Source: Lasiosphaeria ovina (lineage: Eukaryota > Ascomycota > Sordariomycetes > Sordariales > Lasiosphaeriaceae). From it: a stretch of DNA of 64,000 bases. The position numbers and the translations under genes were made by a program. Shown one piece after another: positions 1 through 8,362 of this stretch; position 1 is the first letter of the stretch, and each line of letters starts with the position of its first letter. Where the stretch lies: positions 930,001-994,000 of the forward strand of contig JAULSN010000010.1 of NCBI GenBank assembly GCA_033439765.1. The letters run 5' to 3'. The notes beneath the pieces were generated by a model, which made no database searches, was not told the origin of the DNA, and was given only the letters and a program-made list of their open reading frames with translations.

Positions 1-27
1 AAAAAAGATACTATACTACCGGCATAT

Positions 28-40
28 AACTATAGTAAGG
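28..40 (+). repeat. 13-bp target-site duplication of gag-only copy 1
   Basis: AACTATAGTAAGG occurs at 28-40 and again at 1806-1818, directly after the poly(A) of copy 1. This is the signature of target-primed reverse transcription. Up to two leading A residues could belong to the poly(A) tail, so the certain length is 11-13 bp. Confidence 0.9.
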
Positions 41-1805
41 GGAAGAACACAGAAATACGAAGACTCGCATTTGGTTCAAAACAGCACCAAAATCGACGAA
101 AGCGACATCAATCAATTGCCCTCGACTAGCTCTCAACGCATACGCAATGGCTGCACCGCGCGGCCAGTTGCGCGGGCGTATAGAGGGTCGAAAAGCAAAG
201 CAATTGGGCCCAAAGACCGACGATGAAGATTCTTCAGACGACCTGCCGGACCCACCGCAGATCACGAGACTTCCCGACCTTCCCGAAAGCCCCACCTTAA
301 CCCAATGGGCTAGAATCAGCCAAGCAAAAGCCACCAAAAAAGCCACCCAAAAAGCCACCCAAAAATCCACCACCCACAAAGCCAACCCGGCAGCCAAAGC
401 CACAGTCACAGCCACGGCCATAGCCACAGCCACCAACCCCGCAGCCAACTATACAGCCACCAACCCCGCAGCCAACCACGCAGCCACCAACCCCGCAGCC
501 AACCACGCAGCCAACCACGCAGCCACCAACCACGCAGCCACCAACCACGCAGCCACCCACGCAGCTACCTATATAGCTAGCTATATAGGGAACCGCTTGA
601 AGAAGAACCCCCTCGAGGCAAAAAGCCCTTACGAAGAAGATACTAAAATTGAGGATATCATTCCAAAGGACCTATGGGAAGATATGGCTATGATGTGGCC
701 ATATCTACCATTCGACCAGCTCATGAAATGGAACCACGAAGGAAAAGAAGATATATATCCCTACGATACGATAAAGGTCCTTTTCAACTGTATGAAGCAT
801 ATGGCTCTCGGAGTACAGGCTCTCCGAGTACGAGCCTTTGAAAAGCAGGCTTCTAAGCCGGCCACGCAGCCAGCCACGCAGCCAGCCACGCAGCCAGCTA
901 CGCAGCCGGCCACACAGCCGGCCATACGGCCAGCCACACAGCCAGCCACGCAGCAAGCCACTCAATCAGCCACGCAGCCAGCCACTCAGTCAGCCACGCA
1001 GCCAGCCACACAGCCAGCCACACAGCCAGCCACACAGCCAGTCACACAGCCAGCCACACAGCCAGCCACACAGCCAGTTACACAGCCAGCCACACAGCCA
1101 GCCCTACCTACTGGAAAACCTAGATCAGGGGTAATACAGTGCTATCGATGCTTTGGCTTCGGCCATATCGCTAGCACTTGTACTGGGCCCCAGATCTGTG
1201 GCTTCTGTAGCCGGCCAGGCCACCTCTCAACGCAATGCCAGGAAAAAGTAACGAAAAAGCCGCCAAGTTGCATCAACTGTAGTGGTCTACACCAAGCCTG
1301 GGCCTTGAAGTGCCCCCAAAGACCTCCCTCAGGCCCGGAACCAGGCCCACAACGCTCTCAAGCCGCATCCTCGCCTCAGCAGCGGCCTACCTACGCCGAG
1401 GTTGCTAGTAGGCAGCAAATTCGCAAGCCCGCCGGCCAACCAGCCGGTCAACCAGCCCGCCAGGTAGCCCGCCAACCAGTCCGCCAGCTACGCGAGGATT
1501 CCCTAGCTACTATCTTGCAGTTGGTTTTAAAACTACTACAAAATAGATAGCTTAGCTTAATTACCCTCTCTCTCCCTTTCCTTACTTACCCTCCTTTTAG
1601 GTACATGATACCTTACACGCTTTGACTTGAAAAAAGTACACGGAACCGGAATTATACTTCGTCTAGGATTTTCTACTTCTAGTATGCCCTATTAGATTAG
1701 TCTTTCCTTATAACCTTCTGAGTAGCCGTCTATAGCTTAAATAGGCCGCGTCATAGCCCTACGGGCTGCATACGCGTAATGAGAAAAAAAAAAAAAAAAA
1801 AAAAA
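41..1805 (+). mobile_element. Gag-only LINE-like element, copy 1 (intact)
   Basis: A complete 1.77-kb retroposon: about 106 bp of 5' UTR, one ORF (147-1550), a 3' UTR, and an A-run at about 1784-1807. It is flanked by the 28-40 / 1806-1818 duplication and inserted in ORF2 of the RT-bearing LINE. It has no reverse transcriptase or endonuclease. Its last 185 bp (about 1599-1783) are nearly identical to the 3' end of the host LINE (5034-5219), which suggests recognition by the LINE enzyme in trans. The layout matches mammalian HAL1 elements (an ORF1-only LINE derivative), a comparison I make by analogy only. Confidence 0.85.
147..1550 (+). CDS. Gag/ORF1-type nucleic-acid-binding protein, copy 1 (467 aa)
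   Basis: Probable RNA-binding, RNP-forming protein of the gag-only element. The N-terminus is basic with an acidic patch. Next comes a low-complexity stretch of Lys-Ala-Thr and NPAANHAAT repeats (residues about 55-145). A globular segment follows at about 150-235 (motifs DIIPKDLWEDM and CMKHMALGVQ). Then a long QPAT tandem repeat (about 237-325), and three zinc knuckles at about 333-390: CX2CX4HX4C, CX2CX4HX4C and a divergent CX2CX3HX6C. The tail contains TYAEVASR, a motif common in LINE ORF1 proteins, and a Gly/Gln/Pro/Arg tract. The start at 147 is shared with copies 3 and 4. The frame is open, unlike most neighbouring repeats. No enzymatic motif is present. Confidence 0.8.
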   Translation: MAAPRGQLRGRIEGRKAKQLGPKTDDEDSSDDLPDPPQITRLPDLPESPTLTQWARISQAKATKKATQKATQKSTTHKANPAAKATVTATAIATATNPAANYTATNPAANHAATNPAANHAANHAATNHAATNHAATHAATYIASYIGNRLKKNPLEAKSPYEEDTKIEDIIPKDLWEDMAMMWPYLPFDQLMKWNHEGKEDIYPYDTIKVLFNCMKHMALGVQALRVRAFEKQASKPATQPATQPATQPATQPATQPAIRPATQPATQQATQSATQPATQSATQPATQPATQPATQPVTQPATQPATQPVTQPATQPALPTGKPRSGVIQCYRCFGFGHIASTCTGPQICGFCSRPGHLSTQCQEKVTKKPPSCINCSGLHQAWALKCPQRPPSGPEPGPQRSQAASSPQQRPTYAEVASRQQIRKPAGQPAGQPARQVARQPVRQLREDSLATILQLVLKLLQNR

Positions 1806-4800
1806 AACTATAGTAAGGCCGATTGGGAAGTCTTTGAAAAAGAGCTGAAATCCAGAGAAGAAGAAGCTATAGAAGACATCGAAGAAGCTATAGGCCAAGA
1901 AAACTGGGATAATATAGCCTACACCCTAACTAAGACCATTTCTATAGCGGCCAGCACAGCTATACCGAAGAAAAGAACGGTAGAAAGGTCAAAACCCTGG
2001 TGGTCAGAAGACCTAACCGAGCTAAGAAGGACCCTACATACTACACAAAGGGTATATAAGAAGACCCTGACGGTAGAAGCCGAGAAGGCCTTCAAAATGG
2101 CCCGTAATCAGTACTTCCACGCTGTAAGAGAAGCAAAACAAAACCACTGGCAGGAATTCCTAGCAAAGGCTGAGGGAAAGGAAGCATTCAAAGCCCTGGA
2201 ATACACCAAAACCAAATTCAACGCCAAAATACCAGTAATACGGTATACGGAAGAGGGCAAGGAAAAAGAAGCCATTACCTTTGACGAAAAGTGTAAAGCC
2301 TTCCTAACTACCCTATTTCCGGAACCTATAACTAGAACTAGGCTAGAAGACCCCCAACTAGAACCGAGAACGAGAAGAAAGTGGGAATGGCCGGAGCTAA
2401 AGCCTATTGAAGTAGAAAGAGCCATATTTACTTCAAACCCAAATAAGGCGCCCGGCCCAGATAGATTGAGCTTCACGGTACTACAAAAGGCCTATACTAT
2501 AGTACCGGACCTCTTCTATAAGGCCTATAAAGGACTGTTTGATAGAGGTATACACCCGAATAGCTGGAAAGAAAGTATCGGTATAATACTACCCAAACCA
2601 AATAAGGTAGATTATACTATACCCAAGGCATATAGGGTTATAGCCTTACTCAACTGCCTGAGTAAAGTACTAGAGAAAATCTACGCTACTAGACTTGGCT
2701 ACCTGGCAAATAGTAGGCCGGATCTACTACACCAAACACAACTAGGAGGCCGGAAACAAAGGTCAGCAGTTGATACGGCTTTACTTCTACAACACTACGT
2801 CCAACAGCAAAGAAAAGGCTATATTACGTCTACAGTTTTCCTCGATATCAAGGGCGCGTTCGACCACGTATCAAAAGATAGACTACTAGACGTACTACAT
2901 ATACTAGACCTACCTAAGACCCTCATTAGCTGGGTAGAGTCGTTTTGTAGCCACAGGAAGATTCAACTAGCGTTTGAAGGCCAGGCCCAGCCGGTAAGAC
3001 CAGTCAACACCGGTATACCGCAAGGGTCACCTATTTCGCCTATATTATTCCTACTTTACGCAGGGAACATAATAGCCGAAAGGGGTCTCCAGCTGTCCTA
3101 TATAGACGACTTTAGTATTTCAGTATCATCTAGATCAGCTAGAAGGAACTGTATACTACTAGAAGCTATAGTAGCCCAGTTATTCAACCAAGCGGAAAAG
3201 AAGGCCGTTGAATTTGACTCGGTAAAGACCGAATTAATCCACTTCCATACAAAAAGGAAGCCAATAGTTGACTCGATTACTATTGGAGGCTCAGAGTTCA
3301 AGCCTAAGGAAGTAGTCAAGTGGCTGGGGATCCACTTCGATTACAAGCTCAACTTCAAAGACCACGTTACTAAGAAGGTAAACGCGGCTACGGCTATATA
3401 CTACGGTATGCAACGACTAGGCTCAACACAAAAGGGCCTAGCGTTCAGGGCCCTACGTCAACTATATATAGCCTGCGTAACCTCAGTAGCGGACTACGGG
3501 GTACAACTCTGGTGGAAAGGCCAGGCCAAAGGCCGAGGCCAAGGTCATTTAGTCAAACTATATCAAAGGCTTCAAAACCTAGCTACTAAGCAAATACTGG
3601 GGGCCTTCAAAGGATCTCCGTATAAGGCGCTAGAAATAGAGGCAGCAATACCACCACCAGAAGTAAGATTCGAAAAGGCCTGCAATAACTATAGCCTAAG
3701 AATACTACTATTCCAGAAGGACCATCCAATAAAACAAGCCCTATATACCGAAGTACAGGATGAACTGGGCAGCGGGGACGACCTAGCCCTAATCCCCAGC
3801 TTACAGCCCTCTACACAGCTTTTAAGCCTTATCAAAAGGCTGAATAGGCTAGTAAAGGACGGCTGGAATATAGAGAAGCCCCTAGCATATTGGGAAGCAC
3901 CATGGGCCGAACCTACTAAGGCTCAAATCCATATATCGAGTAGTGGAAAGAAGGAAGCCAAAAAGGAACACCTTCAGCTATTCAAAGCTATAAAACCACA
4001 CCTAGCACCGGCCTCGAACGCTTCTAAAGTAGCCTTCTATACAGATGGTTCACAGGGCACAATACAGGGTAGGCCTACGAATTCGGCTGCAGTATGTAGG
4101 CTAAGTGCAAATTTGGCCCCTATAAGAATAGGATACTGGAATCTAGGCCCTGCCATAGAAGTAGCCGATGCCGAGGTTATAGCTATAGTACAGGCCCTCA
4201 AACAGGCCTGGAAAATACAAGGGCAAAGGCAAAAGGAAGAGAAAGTAACCTTCTATATCTTCGTTGACAGCCAGGCCGCAATACAGAGGCTACAGGGCTA
4301 TAGCTACCACGCACAGGAAGCTAATAGCCTGATTAACCTACTCTGGAAGAAAGGCCACAAAGTTCAAATACACTGGTGCCCTAGCCACGTAGGTATTGAA
4401 GGTAACGAAATTGCCGATACCCTAGCTAAAAGAGGCCTAGAAAGTGGTAGAAAAACAAACTACTACGTATCTATGGCCTACCTACGAAGGCAAGCAAAAA
4501 AGGCTATAAAGGAGGCATGGAAAGCCGACTGGAAAGCCGAAGAAGAGCGGGAGGCTATAGGCCTACGACCAAAAGGCATAGGTACTCACTATAGAAGGGT
4601 TGCACAGGGCCTGATAACCTACAGTGTAAAACCAACTATACCGAACCTACCAAGGCCGAACCAATCGGCCTATACCCAGTTGAAGACCGGGATAGGATAC
4701 CTAGCTACCTACCTAGCGAAGATTGGAAAAATCGAATCAAGTGAGTGTAGGGGAGCAGACTACACACAAAAAGAGACACCCACACACCTCCTACTGTACT

Positions 4801-4847
4801 GCAAGCGGTATAAGGAAGAGAGGAAAGTACTGAAGAAGGCCTTATAG
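1806..4847 (+). CDS. LINE ORF2 fragment: reverse transcriptase plus RNase H
   Basis: This copies element RNA into DNA at a nicked target. The open frame formally begins at 1779 inside the poly(A) of the inserted element, where A-runs read as lysines; the real ORF2 sequence starts at 1806 and continues from bases 1-27. In order: a pre-RT segment with a KPWW motif; the RT palm with NKAPGPD, an FLDIKGAFD catalytic motif, GIPQGSP and the active-site YIDD (about 3100); a thumb; an RNase H domain with TDGS, an acidic residue in ADAEV, VDSQA and HVGIEGNEIAD (about 4040-4430); and a C-terminal Cys/His segment ending in HLLLYC. RT plus RNase H plus a C-terminal Cys motif fits the Tad/I group. No stop or frameshift is visible in about 3 kb, so the domain may still be functional, although the insertion separates it from its endonuclease. 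Confidence 0.85.
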   Translation, partial: NYSKADWEVFEKELKSREEEAIEDIEEAIGQENWDNIAYTLTKTISIAASTAIPKKRTVERSKPWWSEDLTELRRTLHTTQRVYKKTLTVEAEKAFKMARNQYFHAVREAKQNHWQEFLAKAEGKEAFKALEYTKTKFNAKIPVIRYTEEGKEKEAITFDEKCKAFLTTLFPEPITRTRLEDPQLEPRTRRKWEWPELKPIEVERAIFTSNPNKAPGPDRLSFTVLQKAYTIVPDLFYKAYKGLFDRGIHPNSWKESIGIILPKPNKVDYTIPKAYRVIALLNCLSKVLEKIYATRLGYLANSRPDLLHQTQLGGRKQRSAVDTALLLQHYVQQQRKGYITSTVFLDIKGAFDHVSKDRLLDVLHILDLPKTLISWVESFCSHRKIQLAFEGQAQPVRPVNTGIPQGSPISPILFLLYAGNIIAERGLQLSYIDDFSISVSSRSARRNCILLEAIVAQLFNQAEKKAVEFDSVKTELIHFHTKRKPIVDSITIGGSEFKPKEVVKWLGIHFDYKLNFKDHVTKKVNAATAIYYGMQRLGSTQKGLAFRALRQLYIACVTSVADYGVQLWWKGQAKGRGQGHLVKLYQRLQNLATKQILGAFKGSPYKALEIEAAIPPPEVRFEKACNNYSLRILLFQKDHPIKQALYTEVQDELGSGDDLALIPSLQPSTQLLSLIKRLNRLVKDGWNIEKPLAYWEAPWAEPTKAQIHISSSGKKEAKKEHLQLFKAIKPHLAPASNASKVAFYTDGSQGTIQGRPTNSAAVCRLSANLAPIRIGYWNLGPAIEVADAEVIAIVQALKQAWKIQGQRQKEEKVTFYIFVDSQAAIQRLQGYSYHAQEANSLINLLWKKGHKVQIHWCPSHVGIEGNEIADTLAKRGLESGRKTNYYVSMAYLRRQAKKAIKEAWKADWKAEEEREAIGLRPKGIGTHYRRVAQGLITYSVKPTIPNLPRPNQSAYTQLKTGIGYLATYLAKIGKIESSECRGADYTQKETPTHLLLYCKRYKEERKVLKKAL

Positions 4848-5033
4848 GGCCTCCTACCCTCTCTACAGACCCTATATTATACTACGAAGGGAAGACAGGC
4901 CCTAGGGGGCTACCTAAGCAGTACAGGAATCTGTACAGCGAGATGGAGCGAGGAAAACCTGGCTATAAACGATCTTTGAACTATTTCCTATATCTGTATT
5001 GTATTTTCTTTATTTTCCTTTGTTTACCCCCTA

Positions 5034-5234
5034 GGTACATAATACCTTACACGCTTTGACTTGAAAAAAGTACACGGAACCGGAATTATACTTCGTCCAG
5101 GATTTTCTACTTCTAGTATGCCCTATTAGATTAGTCTTTCCTTATAACCTTTGAGTAGCCGTCTATAGCTTAAATAGGCCGCGTCATAGCCCTACGGGCT
5201 ATATACGCGTAATGAGAAAAAAAAAAAAAAAAAA
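5034..5234 (+). other. Shared 3' tail with hairpin and poly(A)
   Basis: The last about 185 bp of the RT-bearing LINE before the A-run are about 98% identical by eye to the 3' ends of gag-only copies 1 and 4. Near the A-run, ATAGCCC and GGGCTAT flank a 3-base loop (about 5188-5204), giving a 7-bp stem. Gag-only copies keep the AGCCC/GGGCT core. A conserved 3' structure just before the tail is where a LINE reverse transcriptase would be expected to recognise its template; the recognition role is inferred. Confidence 0.7.
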
Positions 5235-5236
5235 AG

Positions 5237-5480
5237 ATATCGAAGTTAAAGACTTCGAGGAAGAGTATAATATTAAGTAGGTTTTGGACTCTCGAATTAT
5301 AAAAGGAGAACTCTAATACCTAATTAAATAGCTCGATTATAGGAATAAGGAGAACTCGTAGGAACTAGTTTTATTTCTAAGCTACTTAGAGAAAATCCAA
5401 GAATTCTACTAACGGAATCTAGACCGGCCTAGGGAGTATATATAAGTAATTCCGAGGCGCCGAGGACGATCTAGAAAAAT
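5237..5480 (+). pseudogene. RIP-decayed gypsy integrase C-terminus with chromodomain
   Basis: The frame beginning right after the LINE poly(A) reads as the chromodomain that ends many fungal Ty3/gypsy polyproteins: a VLDSRI-like opening, GEL-YLIK, a D-Y-NKENS segment where W is replaced by stops, and an EFY-RNLDRP ending. Internal TAG/TAA codons fall where CAG or TGG would be expected, so this is RIP inactivation. It is probably the element in which the LINE inserted; the rest lies off the left edge. It is a different family from the chromodomain at 22.4 kb. Confidence 0.6.
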
Positions 5481-5493
5481 ATAAAAATAATAG

Positions 5494-5621
5494 ATTACGT
5501 AGGATTCGAACCTACGACCTCGTTAAACGAATAAGATTATTAAGGGCCTATTTCGTTCTTAGAAATAGGCCTTTATAACTAGTTTATTCGTCTAACGTAT
5601 TATACTACTAGACTAGCGACC
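5494..5621 (-). other. tRNA-like sequence, possibly split by an intron; decayed
   Basis: On the minus strand there is an exact B-box GGTTCGAATCC (5502-5512) within a T-arm (GTAGG/CCTAC stem), an A-box-like TAGTCTAGTAGTATAA with a GTCT/AGAC D-stem, and a CGAATA/TATTCG pair that could be an anticodon stem around a long insert. The ends do not pair as an acceptor stem. It lies in RIP-decayed DNA, and the A-box TAG could be a RIP product of TGG. It could be a dead tRNA gene or the head of a tRNA-derived SINE. No anticodon is assigned. Confidence 0.35.
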
Positions 5622-5779
5622 CTACTTAATTATTAAGAACTACTCCGCGTAACGCGCTATATTAAGGCCTAGTCGAGCTCGTAGTAGGTACCTACGGGGA
5701 CTTAGTCAATTGGGGTATATCGCTAGTCTAGTTAAGGAAGGAAGGCGTAGGCGAAAAACTAGCCTAGAGGGAAGGATCG

Positions 5780-6190
5780 AGCTCGCTAAGAGAAGGGACG
5801 GAAGGAGTAAGTTACTCCTCCTCCTCGATAAGGGCGAACTCGCGCGAAAAGGCGGTCTCGGTACGCGCTTTAAGAGCGCGTAACTAAGTCTTAAGCCGGA
5901 GGAGCTTGGAGTTAAGGCGAAGAAGCTAGGAGAAAGTCTCTTTCTTTTTAGAATTAAGGCGGCGCTTCTCGTCGAGTAGACTACGAAGGATAACCGGATT
6001 AATACCCGATACATCGTACTACTTAGCGCCCGAACGAAGGCAATAATTATAGAACCTACTACGCGACGACAAGCGGTAGTCGGTAAGGTAAAGGCGCTTA
6101 TAACGAGAGTAGGTAGGTATTTTAGAGCCAAAAAGATCGGTATAATCGGCAGAGTTAATATAGCGATCGGAGGAAGTACGCGGAGTAATT
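5780..6190 (-). pseudogene. Decayed transposon-like ORF, family unknown
   Basis: One minus-strand frame reads as protein-like sequence (segments such as SRYKRLYLTDYR, then DEKRRLNSKKKE, then a heptad-like Leu/Arg region) interrupted only by TAG/TAA at positions where Gln or Trp codons are likely. That pattern is RIP of a once-coding repeat. I do not recognise the family. The region 5622-6424 otherwise shows only RIP-rich sequence with TA-dense composition and no open gene. Confidence 0.35.
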
Positions 6191-6587
6191 GCCTTACGTT
6201 TCGAGATATAATTAGCGGATATAATCGCGGATAATATAGGAGGAAAAGAAGGACCTACTAGGGTTAGCGGCTAGCTAAGGAAAGAAGCGTTAGTTATCGG
6301 GGCGCTAACCTTAGAGGAGGGGCATTGTATTACGGATCCCGTTATATACTAGGCAGCCTATACGTACGGGAGGGTCCGGTATAGGTCCGCCCTACCAATT
6401 AACGTATACCCGGCGAGGAAAGCTTGTCTAGCGCCGGGCGCGTAGTTACCCGACCAATCAGGATATGCCCGGTAGGAGGGTATTACTTAGTGCCGGGCAA
6501 GCGGTTGCCCGACTATATAGTACTACTTAGTGGTAGGCAATACCGATACGGTAGGCAAGTAAGAGCTGAGCTCTTATTAGCTACTAA

Positions 6588-6821
6588 AGATAGATATATA
6601 CGATAACCGTAACCACGGTCTTAGATAGAGCTTGCTTGGTTCCTCAAGTAAGCAATATACATTCTCTATACTTATATACTTTAAGTGGCAAATCCAGTTT
6701 AACTATATTACCCGTATAATAGGAGCTTGCCCTTTGTTCATTCCTTATACATACTTCTCAGAGACCCCCAGTGCCTGTGTACGATACAACCTTGACCCAC
6801 ATAGTCGAGCGGTTTATAATA
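6588..6821 (+). repeat. LTR-C family repeat, left copy
   Basis: About 234 bp here recur, inverted, at 23595-23826, and the final part recurs directly at 24003-24111. Shared landmarks are AGATAGATATATACGAT at the start, GCTTGCTTGGTTCCTCAAG, TTGCCCTTTGTTCATTC and GAGCGGTTTRTAATA at the end. By comparison with the longer copy at 23595-24005 this is the 3' part of a gypsy LTR. The related left part may reach about 6425, where a CCAATCAGGA block resembles the other LTR but the rest diverges. Confidence 0.6.
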
Positions 6822-7051
6822 CCTACCTATTAATACTGGCCTGCCCGCCGCGCGATCATTTGCGCGTATGTGGTGGGCGGTTGAAGTAGTAAGGAGTAAG
6901 GGGGCTAGCAAAGTGAAAAATTTTCTCACCACGCACGTGACCACGTCCCCCACCCAACTAAAAAACAACCACGGCTTACCCACAGCCCAACGTCCCCCAC
7001 CCAACAAAAAAACGAACCGGACGGCTTATCCATAGCCCGGCCAGTCCTGAG
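6822..7051 (+). promoter_or_regulatory. Presumed LINE 5' leader with two tandem ~47-bp units
   Basis: Immediately upstream of the ORF1 at 7052 two direct units begin with ACGTCCCCCACCCAAC (6943-6958 and 6990-7005). Each continues through an A-run, a CGGCTTAYCCAYAGCCC block and into the next unit. Tandem 5' monomers act as promoters in some LINEs; that role is inferred from position only. The element's exact 5' end is not visible. Confidence 0.45.
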
Positions 7052-8362
7052 ATGACTAATCCCACCAACCCAACCACGCCAAAAAAGCGGAAGGCATCGG
7101 ATCCAACAACACCCCCTATACGCTCAGAACCAAAGGCTCCTCAAAAGCCCAGAAGTTCTGTAAATATAGAGGGCCTACAGGTGCCCCACCCGGAAATGAG
7201 GCCTATGAAGACCTTCAAACGTAATGTACAAGAGATGGGTAACTTCAAATACCCAAAGGATATGGCTACGGCTACGGCTACGGCTATAGATACGGCTACG
7301 GCTACGGCTACGGCTACGACTACGGCTACGGCTACGGCTACGGCTACAGCTACGGCTACGGCTACGGCTACAGCTACGGCTACGGCTACGGCCAAACCAT
7401 CGGCTACGGCTACGGCTACGCCTATGGCTACGCCTATGGCTACCGCTACGGCTACGGCTACGACCAAACCTACGGCTACGACCAAACCTACGGCTACGCC
7501 TAAGACTACGCCTGTGGCTACGCCTATGGCCACGCCGATGGCTACGCCTATGGCCACGCCGATGGCCACGCCGATGGCTACGCCGATGGCTACGCCGATG
7601 GCTACGCCGATGGCTACGCCGATGGCTACGCCGATGGCTACGCCGATGGCTACGCCTAAGACTACGCCTAAGGCTACGGCTATAACTAAGGAAGATATAG
7701 AAGACCTACAGCCCCCCCGGGAGCCTAGGGAGCCTTATATTCCCTTAACGGAGGCTAGTAATACTAGTGCTCGCTACGAAAGTAGCACCCCTATAAGCGG
7801 TATTACGACCCAAGAAGAGAGGCAGTCCGGCTTATACAGCTCCGGGGGCACTATAGAAGGAGGTGCTGGCCCCGGAGGTATAGGCTTAGAAAATCTGGCC
7901 ACAGGCCTACAATCTACGGATTTAGACCCCCCAGAAGGACTAGTAGGGCCCAAGTCGAAAGACCGTGGCCCTCGACCCGGTATTCAACTTACCAACTCTT
8001 CAAGGGAGTCTACTACTATAGAAGGCCCTATGGAGGGCCCCGTTAGCCCTACTCCCCCGCAGAAGCAACCCCTGCCCCCCCCAAGCACAATAACAAACCC
8101 CCGGAAGGTAGTATACTAGCTACGGCTAAAGAAGAAAAAGCCCAGGCCCAAGCACTACTACAACGAGCGTTATACCTCGTAAAAGAAGCCAACACACTAC
8201 TACCGAGATATAGTAGTATAGTAGAAAGCCTAGAGCAAGCCATAGCTACTACGGCTAATACTACTACTATTACTACTACTACTACTTCTAGGAAAATAGT
8301 ACCTAAGAAAACGTACGCCGAGGTAGTAGCCACGAACCAACTACCGAAGCCTACGCAAAAAA
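7052..8362 (+). pseudogene. LINE ORF1-like gene with simple Ala-Thr / MATP repeats, frameshifted and interrupted
   Basis: An open frame of 355 codons runs from 7052 to 8119. Its N-terminus is basic and Pro/Thr-rich. Residues about 72-215 are almost wholly (GCTACG)n Ala-Thr dipeptides followed by ATG-GCT-ACG-CCG repeats (MATP). A Gly/Pro-rich region follows. After the stop, another frame continues with coding character (KEEKAQAQALLQRALYLVKE, then TYAEVVATNQ), so a frameshift near 8085-8105 probably split one ORF1. TYAEV is the same motif seen in the gag-only protein. Gag-only copy 2 begins at about 8363 and removes the expected zinc-knuckle end. Which LINE this belongs to is unknown; it could be the ORF1 of the RT-bearing family. 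Confidence 0.5.
7262..7678 (+). repeat. Coding microsatellite: (GCTACG)n then 12-bp MATP units
   Basis: A hexamer array GCTACG with point variants is followed by a 12-bp array (GCTACGCCGATG) repeated about a dozen times around 7560-7650. The array stays in frame, so length change occurs in multiples of 6 or 12. Confidence 0.85.

Larger units (their letters stand above)
1..5234 (+). mobile_element. Tad/I-like LINE, 3' half, split by a gag-only element
   Basis: Non-LTR retrotransposon whose 5' part (ORF1 and the endonuclease part of ORF2) lies left of the window. Bases 1-27 and 1806-4847 form one continuous ORF2 reading frame once the insertion at 41-1805 and one copy of its 13-bp target duplication are set aside. 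After the ORF2 stop comes a 3' UTR of about 370 bp and a terminal A-run at about 5217-5234, the usual LINE end. The element itself sits in a RIP-decayed gypsy remnant whose chromodomain resumes at 5237. It is little affected by RIP compared with its surroundings. Whether the missing 5' part is intact cannot be seen. Confidence 0.85.

Noticed and set aside
840..1120. Regular direct repeats that resemble a CRISPR or minisatellite array (also at 10690-10970 and 21230-21420)
   Set aside because: Units are 12 bp, contiguous, without spacers, and encode in-frame QPAT repeats of the gag protein; the organism is a fungus.
1779..1805. Start of the RT frame at 1779 with a poly-lysine N-terminus
   Set aside because: This is the translated poly(A) tail of the inserted gag-only element, not part of ORF2.
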